The position numbers and the translations under genes are program-made. DNA of 5,217 bases from Thermomicrobiaceae bacterium. GTDB taxonomy: Bacteria; Chloroflexota; Chloroflexia; Thermomicrobiales; Thermomicrobiaceae. Shown here piece after piece: positions 1-5,217 of the stretch. Where the stretch lies: NCBI GenBank assembly GCA_007124395.1, contig SLFF01000121.1, positions 1 to 5,217 of the forward strand, read 5' to 3'. The notes beneath the pieces are model-generated. The model had not been told where the DNA came from. It saw nothing but the letters and a program-made list of their open reading frames with translations, and made no database searches. Numbering within the stretch: position 1 is the first letter of the stretch; each line of letters begins with the position of its first letter.

Positions 1-1385
1 AGGGTGAACTCGCCGAGTTGCTGGAACACGCCAGCGCCTTCGGAGAGGATCGGTACCCCGTTTCGCTCGTTGAGCAGGGCGCCTTCTTTCGCAACCAGAT
101 TCATCCCGTCGATAACGGCGTTGACCAGCAGCACATCGTATTGCTTCATCGCGGCCAGCGCTCGGTGGTAGTCATCTCCAAGGAACAGGTTGATCGGTTC
201 CCAGGCCACGCCATCCTGCTCGGCAGCATTGGCGTACTTGGTGTTGATTCGCCCGACGATCGTGTTGATGTCGTCGAGGTAGTCGACATACTCGGGGACT
301 TCCAGGCGGGACGGAACCAGAAAGGCGATGAAGTTGACCTTTCCGAGGAACTCGGGATGCTTCTCCAGGAATCGGTCGAAGGCGTGAAACCCCCGGACGA
401 TGTTCTTGCTCGGCTCGGCCCGATCGACCCGGATAATGGTGTGTTCGTTCCAGAACTGCTCGAGATGCTCTGCGTGTCGGAATGCCTCTTCCTCGACAGC
501 AGTCTCCCTGACGGCATCGACATCGATCGAGATCGGATAGTGCCGCACCTGAGTGACGTGTCCATTGTAACGGATCGTGCCGCTGGGGTAATCGAGATCT
601 ACGCCATCGAGGTTTGCCTGGCAGGTGTTCATGAAACTGCGAGCGTGGCCCGGTGCCTGAAAGCCGATTATGTCGTTGGCGAGCATGCTGTGGCAAATCG
701 CTTCACGCATCTCGGTTGGAATAAGGCGCCAGTAATCAGGATCAGGCCACGGAATATGGATGAAATGCTGCAACGTAATGTCTGGTCGCTGCTCGCGGAT
801 GAACCCCGGGGTGAGATAGAGGTGGTAGTCCTGAAGCATCACCACCGGTGGTCCGCTCCCGGCATCGACCGCCGCGATGATCTCGTCAGCGAATGCTTTG
901 TTGGCCGGAACATACCCGTCTCGCCAGGCAGTCCACGTCTCGGCATCGATATCAGGTGACCGGGGCGTATCCCAGAGATAGTGCTGCAGGAACCAGAGAA
1001 GCGGGTTGCTGATGTGGTTGTAGTAACGATCGTAGACGTCTTCGTCGGTGACGACGAACCGAAGTCGAAAGTCTGAATCATCCGGACTGATAACCGTTTC
1101 GCCGGCGGCCTCTGCCTGATCATGGCGGATTCGATCTCCTGGAGTCATCGCGGCGGCAACCCAGATCGGATCGGTATAGCGACTCACCGCGCTGACCGCG
1201 GTGACCACGCCACCGGTTCCACGCTTGGTGCTGAGAGTGCCGTCTTCCTCTTCCTGGAATTCGATTGGTCCACGATTCGACGCAATAATCAGCGTGATTC
1301 GTTCGAGAAGCTCCCTCGCCGAATCAGGGAGTGACTTGCTGTCCCTTACATTCTCCGAAGCTGCAGTCTGTTCCCTGTTAGTCAC
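1..1385 (-). CDS. otsA: Trehalose-6-phosphate synthase-type glycosyltransferase (GT20), C-terminus beyond left edge
   Basis: By family, this cytosolic enzyme joins a nucleotide-activated glucose to glucose-6-phosphate, giving trehalose-6-phosphate. The window holds residues 1-461; E. coli OtsA is about 474 residues and roughly 60-100 more are expected here. Visible GT20 landmarks are SNRGP (36-40) and GTGGV (56-60) in the N-terminal lobe, QDYHL (185-189), FIHIPWP (208-214), RHYPISID (281-288), RAEPSKN (322-328) and DGMNLVAKEG (426-435). By comparison with E. coli OtsA these supply the equivalents of Arg9, Asp130, His154, Arg262, Lys267, Asp361 and Glu369, as Arg38, Asp186, His210, Arg322, Lys327, Asp426 and Glu434. 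The start is GTG at 1385: AAGGAG lies 5 nt upstream, and an in-frame TAA at 1395-1397 excludes any longer start. The EPSKN loop and the SEGAG motif (448-452) resemble actinobacterial/chloroflexal forms more than the enterobacterial one. A relative using another acceptor, such as a glucosylglycerol-phosphate synthase, cannot be excluded. A fused phosphatase domain beyond the edge is also possible. Confidence 0.9.
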   Translation of the reverse strand, partial: MTNREQTAASENVRDSKSLPDSARELLERITLIIASNRGPIEFQEEEDGTLSTKRGTGGVVTAVSAVSRYTDPIWVAAAMTPGDRIRHDQAEAAGETVISPDDSDFRLRFVVTDEDVYDRYYNHISNPLLWFLQHYLWDTPRSPDIDAETWTAWRDGYVPANKAFADEIIAAVDAGSGPPVVMLQDYHLYLTPGFIREQRPDITLQHFIHIPWPDPDYWRLIPTEMREAICHSMLANDIIGFQAPGHARSFMNTCQANLDGVDLDYPSGTIRYNGHVTQVRHYPISIDVDAVRETAVEEEAFRHAEHLEQFWNEHTIIRVDRAEPSKNIVRGFHAFDRFLEKHPEFLGKVNFIAFLVPSRLEVPEYVDYLDDINTIVGRINTKYANAAEQDGVAWEPINLFLGDDYHRALAAMKQYDVLLVNAVIDGMNLVAKEGALLNERNGVPILSEGAGVFQQLGEFT

Positions 1386-1390
1386 GCCTG

Positions 1391-1396
1391 CTCCTT
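1391..1396 (-). promoter_or_regulatory. Ribosome binding site of the GT20 synthase
   Basis: On the minus strand AAGGAG sits 5 nt before the GTG at 1385. It overlaps the in-frame TAA that closes the reading frame upstream, so this site fixes the start codon as GTG. Confidence 0.8.
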
Positions 1397-1511
1397 ACCT
1401 GGTCCCCGTGTTTGCTGCCCTCGATCGCGCTACTCATCGAGTGCGATCCCTGCATGATGATTCGCAAGTTGCTGGCCGCGTGACGGAACCACGTTGATCA
1501 TCGCCTGATTG

Positions 1512-1539
1512 ATACTAGCACAGTAAATTCGCCTGTCCG
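1512..1539 (-). promoter_or_regulatory. Candidate sigma-70 promoter for the GT20 synthase (extended -10)
   Basis: Reading the minus strand, CGGACA (1534-1539; four of six match TTGACA) is followed after 16 nt by TAGTAT (1512-1517). A TG one base before the hexamer makes it an extended -10. Transcription would start near 1505, giving a leader of about 120 nt before the GTG at 1385. The rest of 1386-1627, between the divergent genes, shows no second equally good promoter. The prediction is by eye only. Confidence 0.4.
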
Positions 1540-1627
1540 GCTGCGCTCGGCCCTCGTGTAACCCTATGCGATCACGCCTTAATTGCGGTATCCTGCACGT
1601 ACTAATGGGAAAGGGGTGCTGCAGCTG

Positions 1628-1951
1628 GTGTCAGATGTGGAGCAGAGATTCTGTCCTGATTGTGGGAGCGACAACGTCGACTTTACACAGCGGGGGTACG
1701 CCGGGAAGACTGATGAGCGCCATCAGTTCTATCGGTGCTATGAGTGTGATCGGCTCACCTATGAGATTCTCTCCCGAAACGCCCGCGAAATGAAGATGGA
1801 GCGGGTGGAAACGGGCCAGATCATCGAAGAAGATGGCCACCTCTACCGTGTCATGCGTATTCTCAAAATCGGGATCGATGAGCATCTGATCTATGTCCGG
1901 GCTGAAAACGATGCCCGGGCGGAAATGCGGAAGTGGCGTCGCAGACACTGA
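1628..1951 (+). CDS. Small zinc-ribbon protein with TFIIS-like ribbon and an unrecognised C-terminal domain
   Basis: I do not recognise this as a named family. With the GTG at 1628 it is 107 residues long. Residues 9-40 form a four-cysteine zinc ribbon: CPDC (9-12), exactly 24 residues, then CYEC (37-40). The hairpin carries Thr20-Gln21, an acidic Asp29-Glu30 pair and Phe34, close in position to the TQ, DE and F of the TFIIS C-terminal ribbon. Residues about 54-95 alternate hydrophobic and polar residues in a way that suggests a small beta-sheet or barrel domain. The C-terminus is very basic (MRKWRRRH), which fits nucleic acid or ribosome contact. There is no signal peptide or membrane segment, so it should be cytosolic. 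In-frame starts at TTG 1583, GTG 1616 and GTG 1637 are possible. I prefer 1628 because AAGGGG lies at 1611-1616, 11 nt upstream, though that spacing is long. A weak -10-like TACTAA at 1600-1605 has no convincing -35. The gene is divergent from the GT20 synthase and convergent with the cupredoxin, so it is probably monocistronic. Confidence 0.75.
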   Translation: MSDVEQRFCPDCGSDNVDFTQRGYAGKTDERHQFYRCYECDRLTYEILSRNAREMKMERVETGQIIEEDGHLYRVMRILKIGIDEHLIYVRAENDARAEMRKWRRRH

Positions 1952-1976
1952 ACACCACCTCAACCAGTGCGAAGAG

Positions 1977-2010
1977 AGAGACCCCCGACGGGGATTGGTC
2001 GGGGGTCTCT
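1977..2010 (+). terminator. Strong hairpin between convergent genes, probable terminator
   Basis: A perfect 13-bp inverted repeat, AGAGACCCCCGAC (1977-1989) and GTCGGGGGTCTCT (1998-2010), encloses an 8-nt loop. It begins 25 nt after the zinc-ribbon stop and ends 23 nt before the cupredoxin stop. The plus-strand tail TGTTTG is only moderately T-rich, and the minus-strand tail is poor in T. It therefore fits best as the plus-strand terminator and perhaps acts weakly in both directions. Confidence 0.65.
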
Positions 2011-2033
2011 GTTTGCTCGTCTGAAGAGTTGTG

Positions 2034-2429
2034 CTAGTTGACGGTCAGAATGCCGTGCATCCCAGCATCCCGGTGGCCGGGGATGGTGCAGTAGAACTCG
2101 AATTCACCTGCCTCGTCCGGCATGGTGAGTGTGACCGAATCTTCCTCGCCGGATGCCACTTCAACATGGACACGCTCTCCGTCGAAATCATCGATCGTAA
2201 AGTCGTGAAGCTGGTTGCCGGCGTTGTCGAAGTTGATTGTCAAATCGCTACCCGCATCAGCTGACACTTCTTCCGGGTCGAAGTACATCTCCCCCATTTC
2301 CATGTCAACGCTGGAGCCGCCGCTGTCACCATTGCCGTTTCCGTTGCTGTCATCGTCACCACCACAGGCGGAAAGAACGAGCAGCGACATAACTGCGATC
2401 GATGCGAAAAACCCGAAACGCTTGAACAA
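2034..2429 (-). CDS. Lipoprotein cupredoxin (type 1 copper, plastocyanin/auracyanin-like)
   Basis: This is a predicted 131-residue electron-transfer or copper-binding protein anchored on the outer face of the membrane. Residues 1-21 form a lipoprotein signal: MFKR, a hydrophobic core, then the lipobox LSAC with Cys22 as the lipidation site. Residues 23-40 are a Gly/Asp/Asn/Ser-rich flexible linker. Residues about 43-131 form one cupredoxin domain. The predicted type 1 copper ligands are His75 (in NQLHDF), Cys114, His119 and Met124, within CTIPGHRDAGM. The C-x4-H-x4-M spacing matches auracyanin and rusticyanin rather than plastocyanin (CxxH). The domain is strongly acidic, which would suit docking to a basic partner such as cytochrome c or an oxidase, but no partner gene is in the window. 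Translation starts at TTG 2429, six nt after a strong AAGGAGG; the next in-frame ATG (Met14) falls inside the signal core. The gene seems to be its own transcription unit with a structured leader. Confidence 0.93.
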   Translation of the reverse strand: MFKRFGFFASIAVMSLLVLSACGGDDDSNGNGNGDSGGSSVDMEMGEMYFDPEEVSADAGSDLTINFDNAGNQLHDFTIDDFDGERVHVEVASGEEDSVTLTMPDEAGEFEFYCTIPGHRDAGMHGILTVN

Positions 2430-2435
2430 GATCGT

Positions 2436-2442
2436 CCTCCTT
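2436..2442 (-). promoter_or_regulatory. Strong ribosome binding site that fixes a TTG start
   Basis: AAGGAGG on the minus strand lies 6 nt before TTG 2429-2427. No ATG or GTG is suitably placed, and the TTG gives a complete signal peptide with a charged n-region, so this site decides the start of the cupredoxin. Confidence 0.85.
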
Positions 2443-2455
2443 CAGAGGATCATTC

Positions 2456-2476
2456 CGGGCACAAATATGGTGCCCG
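2456..2476 (-). repeat. Perfect 7-bp inverted repeat in the cupredoxin leader
   Basis: CGGGCAC (2456-2462) and GTGCCCG (2470-2476) flank a 7-nt AT-rich centre. In RNA this would be a short GC-rich hairpin ending 13 nt before the AAGGAGG. In DNA it could be a repressor site. The sequence does not show which, if either. Confidence 0.5.
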
Positions 2477-2479
2477 AAA

Positions 2480-2499
2480 ACCAAAAAATGTGTTTTGGT
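2480..2499 (-). repeat. Second perfect inverted repeat in the cupredoxin leader
   Basis: ACCAAAA (2480-2486) and TTTTGGT (2493-2499) flank a 6-nt centre, only 3 nt from the neighbouring GC-rich repeat. The arms are AT-rich, so as an RNA hairpin it would be weak; as DNA it could be an operator half-site pair. Confidence 0.4.
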
Positions 2500-2555
2500 G
2501 GCTGTCGGAGCGGTGAGGTCTTCAGGGCTCCTGGCAGTCGCCAGATTCGTCAATC

Positions 2556-2584
2556 ATTATAAGCCGCCAACTTGCGATGAGTAA
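2556..2584 (-). promoter_or_regulatory. Candidate cupredoxin promoter: perfect -10, poor -35
   Basis: The minus strand has a consensus TATAAT (2556-2561). At the 17-nt spacing the -35 hexamer is TTACTC (2579-2584), a poor match to TTGACA. Transcription would start near 2549, leaving a leader of about 120 nt that contains both inverted repeats. A strong -10 with a weak -35 is often seen at activator-dependent promoters; here a dyad lies across the -35. Confidence 0.5.
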
Positions 2585-2601
2585 CGCGTGCGACCTCATC
2601 G
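2575..2601. promoter_or_regulatory. Dyad overlapping the -35 of the cupredoxin promoter, possible operator
   Basis: CGATGAG (2575-2581) and CTCATCG (2595-2601) form perfect 7-bp arms around a 13-nt centre that itself contains the palindrome ACGCGT (2584-2589). Arm centres are 20 bp apart, about two helical turns, which suits a dimeric regulator. It covers the -35 position of the cupredoxin promoter. Binding is inferred from position and symmetry only. Confidence 0.35.
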
Positions 2602-2635
2602 TCAGGGTTTTCCTTACACAAGGTCCGTCGAATGC

Positions 2636-4627
2636 TTACAAATAGCGGCCGAACCAGTCAGTCATCCACCGCAGGCGCTCCAGACGTCGGTCGGGTCGAC
2701 CCGATCGGGAGAGATTGTGGCTCTCACCGGGGAACCGGACAAACTCGGTCTCGCGATTCAGTCGCTTCAATGCCGTGTACCACTGTTCTCCCTGCTCGAC
2801 TGGACAGCGGAGATCGTTCTCACTGTGCATGATCAGAATCGGCGTCTTGACGTTGGCGACGTGTGCCAGGGGTGAGCGATCATAGTAGAAATCGGGATCA
2901 TCCCATGGCAGTGAGCGGAACTCCCACTCTGAATAGGTCCAGACCAGGTCACTGCTGCCAAACAGACTCTTCCGGTTGCAGGTGCTGCGCTGAGTAATCG
3001 CGGCGGCAAATCGATCGGTCTGGGTGACGATCCAGTTGACGAGGTACCCGCCGTAGGATCCTCCGGTGACCCCAAGTCGATTCGGGTCGATCCAGTCGAA
3101 ATTGCTCAGCGCCGCATCGAGACCGGCCATGACATCCTGGTAGTCTGTACCGCCCCAGTCTCCCATGGCTGCGCTGACGAACTCCTGCCCGTAGCCGGTG
3201 CTTCCTCTGGGATTGGTGTAAAGCACCCCGTATCCCTGAGCTGCCAGTAGCTGGAATTCATGAAAGAAGGTGTTTCCGTACATCGCATGTGGCCCGCCGT
3301 GGATTTCCAGAACCAGCGGGTAACGAACGCCATCGCGCCGGTCGATCGGCTCGAGGACCCAGGCTTCCACCGATGCGCCGTCCAGCGTTTGATACTCCAG
3401 CCGGGCCGGCGTCGCCAGTGACACCTGTTCGAGCAGCGTCGTGTTGTGTCTGCTGAGCTGTTGTTCCTGGTTCGCCTGTTTCTCCGTGGTGAATACCTCG
3501 GCTGGCGTGACCGGGTCGGATGCGGTGAAGGCGATCTGATCGTCGGAGCTGGCGCTGAAGGTCATCACCTCGCGGTCTCCGCCAACAATCTGTTCCCAGG
3601 AACCGGTAGATCCAATGCGGATGATGCCGACGTTGCCGCGGTCGCTCATCAGCGAATAGATTGATGCGCTGTCGCTGGACCAGACCGGGCGCTGCGCGGG
3701 GACACCATAACTGCTATCGCCACTGCAGGTATTCGACATCTCCCGGTCGATCGATTCCGTCAGTACATCGACGTGTCCGGAGGTGAGATCTGCTATCCAG
3801 ATTCGATCAAGATTTGTTGGGCCATACGGCGCTTCGACGCGATGCCCTACGAATGCCAGCTTCGAGCTATCCGGGGAAAATGCGGGCAACCCGTAGACGC
3901 CGTCATGGTTGGTGATCCGGCGCAATGTATCGGTGTCGAGATCCATGAGCCAGATGTCGGTGCGGCGCTCATCGTCGCGCTCGGCGGACTGATTCGAGGC
4001 GAAGGCGAGGTATCGCCGGCAGGGAGAGAGGGCCGGTTGGGCGTGATCGTAGTCGCCGGACGTCATCTGGATGATCCGTCCACTGAGCAGGGCAACGCCA
4101 AGGTGGTTTCGGCGGCCATCTCGATAGCCGACTCCATCCATCCGATGGGCGAGCGTGGTAATTCTTCTTGGTTCGTTCGACGGATCGGTCTCAGATTCGT
4201 CATCGGCCACGTCCGAAGCGTGCTTCAGGCGGTGATCGTCTCCCGCTCTGGCGACAAACAGGAACCCGCGACCGCTGGATGTCCACTCGAACTCGATAAC
4301 GCCGTCGTGCAGATCGGTCACCTGCTCGGCTTCGCCGCCAGCGAGATCGAGCCGGGCGATCTGGGTCTTTCCCCACCGGTCGGTGAGAAACGCGAGCTGT
4401 GAGCCGTCGGGCGACCAGCGCGGGCTCGTGTCCTTGCCGTCGCCTCGCGTCAGCTCGAATTCGGACCCCCCGTTCGTTTCGGCGATCCAGATCCGGGAGC
4501 GGTACCGTTTCTCGTCGAGCAGCACACTGGTGACGACGTGAGCGACTCTGGAGCCGTCTGGCGATAGCTGTGGATCGCTGACGTACTTGATTCTGGCAAA
4601 GTCTTCGATCTCAACTGGACGTTTCAT
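2636..4627 (-). CDS. S9-family serine peptidase (prolyl oligopeptidase / acylaminoacyl-peptidase type)
   Basis: This is a complete cytosolic serine peptidase of 663 residues, a usual length for the S9C type, that should cleave short peptides or remove N-acylated residues. The N-terminal two thirds form a beta-propeller; I can trace about seven PD40-like repeats, near residues 18, 68, 112, 196, 248, 313 and 355, the clearest reading SPDGS with following hydrophobics. The C-terminal alpha/beta hydrolase domain begins near 407. It carries HGGPH (443-447, oxyanion region), NPRGSTGYG (472-480) and the nucleophile motif GGSYGGY with Ser524. Asp605 (in HSENDLRCP) and His637 (in GESHNLSRSG) complete the triad. 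There is no signal peptide. Two ATGs lie near the start. The one at 4636 abuts AGGAG with no spacer, while the one at 4627 has 9 nt, so I choose 4627. The gene follows the M20 peptidase gene by 55 bp, probably as an operon. The exact substrate cannot be read from sequence. Confidence 0.96.
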   Translation of the reverse strand: MKRPVEIEDFARIKYVSDPQLSPDGSRVAHVVTSVLLDEKRYRSRIWIAETNGGSEFELTRGDGKDTSPRWSPDGSQLAFLTDRWGKTQIARLDLAGGEAEQVTDLHDGVIEFEWTSSGRGFLFVARAGDDHRLKHASDVADDESETDPSNEPRRITTLAHRMDGVGYRDGRRNHLGVALLSGRIIQMTSGDYDHAQPALSPCRRYLAFASNQSAERDDERRTDIWLMDLDTDTLRRITNHDGVYGLPAFSPDSSKLAFVGHRVEAPYGPTNLDRIWIADLTSGHVDVLTESIDREMSNTCSGDSSYGVPAQRPVWSSDSASIYSLMSDRGNVGIIRIGSTGSWEQIVGGDREVMTFSASSDDQIAFTASDPVTPAEVFTTEKQANQEQQLSRHNTTLLEQVSLATPARLEYQTLDGASVEAWVLEPIDRRDGVRYPLVLEIHGGPHAMYGNTFFHEFQLLAAQGYGVLYTNPRGSTGYGQEFVSAAMGDWGGTDYQDVMAGLDAALSNFDWIDPNRLGVTGGSYGGYLVNWIVTQTDRFAAAITQRSTCNRKSLFGSSDLVWTYSEWEFRSLPWDDPDFYYDRSPLAHVANVKTPILIMHSENDLRCPVEQGEQWYTALKRLNRETEFVRFPGESHNLSRSGRPDRRLERLRWMTDWFGRYL

Positions 4628-4636
4628 GGGTGCCAT

Positions 4637-4641
4637 CTCCT
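4637..4641 (-). promoter_or_regulatory. Ribosome binding site deciding the S9 peptidase start
   Basis: AGGAG on the minus strand directly touches the ATG at 4636-4634 but is 9 nt from the ATG at 4627-4625. Only the second has workable spacing, so the protein most likely starts at the second methionine, three residues shorter. Confidence 0.7.
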
Positions 4642-4682
4642 GATCGATCGATCGGCCGAAGGTCCGCTTGAGGCCCGCTCGG

Positions 4683-5217
4683 CTACGCTCTTTGCTGCTC
4701 CGCCCACCGGCTCCAGATCGTCGCGGCGTACTTGATCCCGCTCAGATAGTGCCGGATGGTGATGAACTCGTTGGCGGCGTGACCACGCCAGTCCGGCGGA
4801 CCGACAGCCGAACCAGCCCCGGGTATACCGAGCTTCGTGGCGAACCAGGTCGCCTGGCGGCCGGACGCATCACCAGTCGGACGCACGGTCGGTTCCTTCT
4901 CGTAGATTTCCTTCGCCGCGTTGATCACGGTCTGTACGAACGGGTCATCCGGCGACGTGCGAGATGGTTCCACGCCGCTTTGGGCGCTGACCTCGATGTC
5001 CTCGAAACCGTGACTGATGAGGTGTCGTTTCACCTTCTCGAGAATGTCAGCAGGATCCTGATCAGCGACGAGCCGGAAGTCGATGTTCACGGTCGCGGTC
5101 GCCGGCAGCAGGGTCTTGCGACCTTCACCGACGTAGCCGGACGCGAAGCCGGCGATATTGCAGGTCGGAGTGAAGAGCAGTTGTTGCAAAGCGTCGATCC
5201 CCGAAACGCCGCCGACG
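4683..5217 (-). CDS. M20-family metallopeptidase, C-terminal part, N-terminus beyond right edge
   Basis: The last 177 residues of a zinc-dependent M20 peptidase are present (relatives include ArgE, DapE, carboxypeptidase G2 and carnosinase-like dipeptidases), out of a usual 400-460 or so. Numbering from the right edge, residues about 16-75 are the end of the lid/dimerisation domain. Its typical run includes a glycine-rich segment, KTLLPATATVNIDFRLV (34-50) with the conserved Arg48, and DQDP. Residues about 90-177 return to the catalytic domain and include DASGRQATWF (116-125) and GHAANE (145-150), where His146 is expected to be the last metal ligand. The other metal ligands lie off the window. 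The frame stays open to the edge, so the TTG at 5189 is internal and not a start. It is co-directional with the S9 peptidase 55 bp downstream, suggesting a shared peptide-degradation role. Whether it is a dipeptidase, carboxypeptidase or deacylase cannot be told from this part. Confidence 0.92.
   Translation of the reverse strand, partial: VGGVSGIDALQQLLFTPTCNIAGFASGYVGEGRKTLLPATATVNIDFRLVADQDPADILEKVKRHLISHGFEDIEVSAQSGVEPSRTSPDDPFVQTVINAAKEIYEKEPTVRPTGDASGRQATWFATKLGIPGAGSAVGPPDWRGHAANEFITIRHYLSGIKYAATIWSRWAEQQRA

Noticed and set aside
18..959. A 313-codon open frame on the plus strand, with shorter minus-strand frames at 146-565 and 172-696.
   Set aside because: All are shadows of the GT20 synthase on the minus strand, whose frame carries clear family motifs throughout; the alternatives show no recognisable domain.
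1566..1793. An overlapping plus-strand frame with an ATG near the start of the zinc-ribbon gene.
   Set aside because: It is the +1 shadow of the zinc-ribbon gene; the other frame holds the four-cysteine ribbon and a coherent C-terminus.
2356..2553. A 65-codon minus-strand frame covering the cupredoxin leader.
   Set aside because: It begins at a TTG with no ribosome binding site close to the predicted transcription start, shows no domain and runs into the signal peptide in another frame.
2525..2560. A possible 11-codon leader peptide starting with the ATG that overlaps the TATAAT.
   Set aside because: The ATG would lie upstream of the expected transcription start and has no ribosome binding site.
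2612..2623. Small hairpin CCTT-acac-AAGG just after the S9 stop codon, considered as its terminator.
   Set aside because: Only 4-bp arms, and on the coding strand it is followed by A residues, not a T-tract. I found no convincing terminator for the S9 gene.
3773..4402. A 209-codon open frame on the plus strand.
   Set aside because: It lies antisense inside the S9 propeller region and is explained by codon bias of that gene.
4642..4654. Tandem GATC run between the two peptidase genes.
   Set aside because: About three units only; CGATCG is frequent throughout this window, so it looks like base-composition habit and not a functional repeat.
5187..5189. TTG as a start for a 168-residue version of the M20 protein.
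   Set aside because: The frame stays open to the window edge and the protein lacks the N-terminal catalytic half, so the true start lies outside.

Overview
This looks like a moderately GC-rich bacterial chromosome segment. My best guess at source is a Chloroflexota (Thermomicrobia-like) or actinobacterial relative. The guess rests on protein style: a GT20 synthase with the EPSKN-type nucleotide loop, a lipoprotein cupredoxin with auracyanin-like copper-ligand spacing, and frequent GTG/TTG starts. It is inference, not a match. I see no mobile element, CRISPR array, tRNA or rRNA.

Layout: (1) 1-1385, minus strand, cut by the left edge: the N-terminal ~461 residues of a trehalose-6-phosphate synthase-type glycosyltransferase (GT20). 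It starts at a GTG with a good ribosome binding site. (2) 1386-1627: a divergent intergenic region carrying a plausible extended -10 promoter for the synthase. (3) 1628-1951, plus strand: a small protein of about 107 residues with an N-terminal four-cysteine zinc ribbon. Its spacing and acidic hairpin resemble the C-terminal ribbon of eukaryotic/archaeal TFIIS, and a second small domain follows that I do not recognise. (4) 1977-2010: a strong hairpin between convergent genes. (5) 2034-2429, minus: a lipid-anchored type 1 copper protein (cupredoxin) with a TTG start. Its leader (2430-2635) has a perfect TATAAT, a dyad over the -35 position and two consecutive perfect inverted repeats near the ribosome binding site. 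(6) 2636-4627, minus: a full-length cytosolic S9-family (prolyl oligopeptidase/acylaminoacyl-peptidase type) serine peptidase. (7) 4683-5217, minus, cut by the right edge: the C-terminal 177 residues of an M20-family metallopeptidase, 55 bp upstream of the S9 gene and probably co-transcribed with it.

How the genes fit together: the M20 and S9 peptidases form a likely two-gene peptide-catabolism unit, in which the metallopeptidase would trim small peptides and the propeller-gated serine peptidase would cleave oligopeptides. The cupredoxin is a separate, apparently regulated unit for electron transfer or copper handling at the outer face of the membrane. The synthase makes a phosphorylated disaccharide, most likely trehalose-6-phosphate, for osmotic or stress protection. 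The zinc-ribbon protein is the least explained gene and the best candidate for something new, although nothing here proves an undescribed system.
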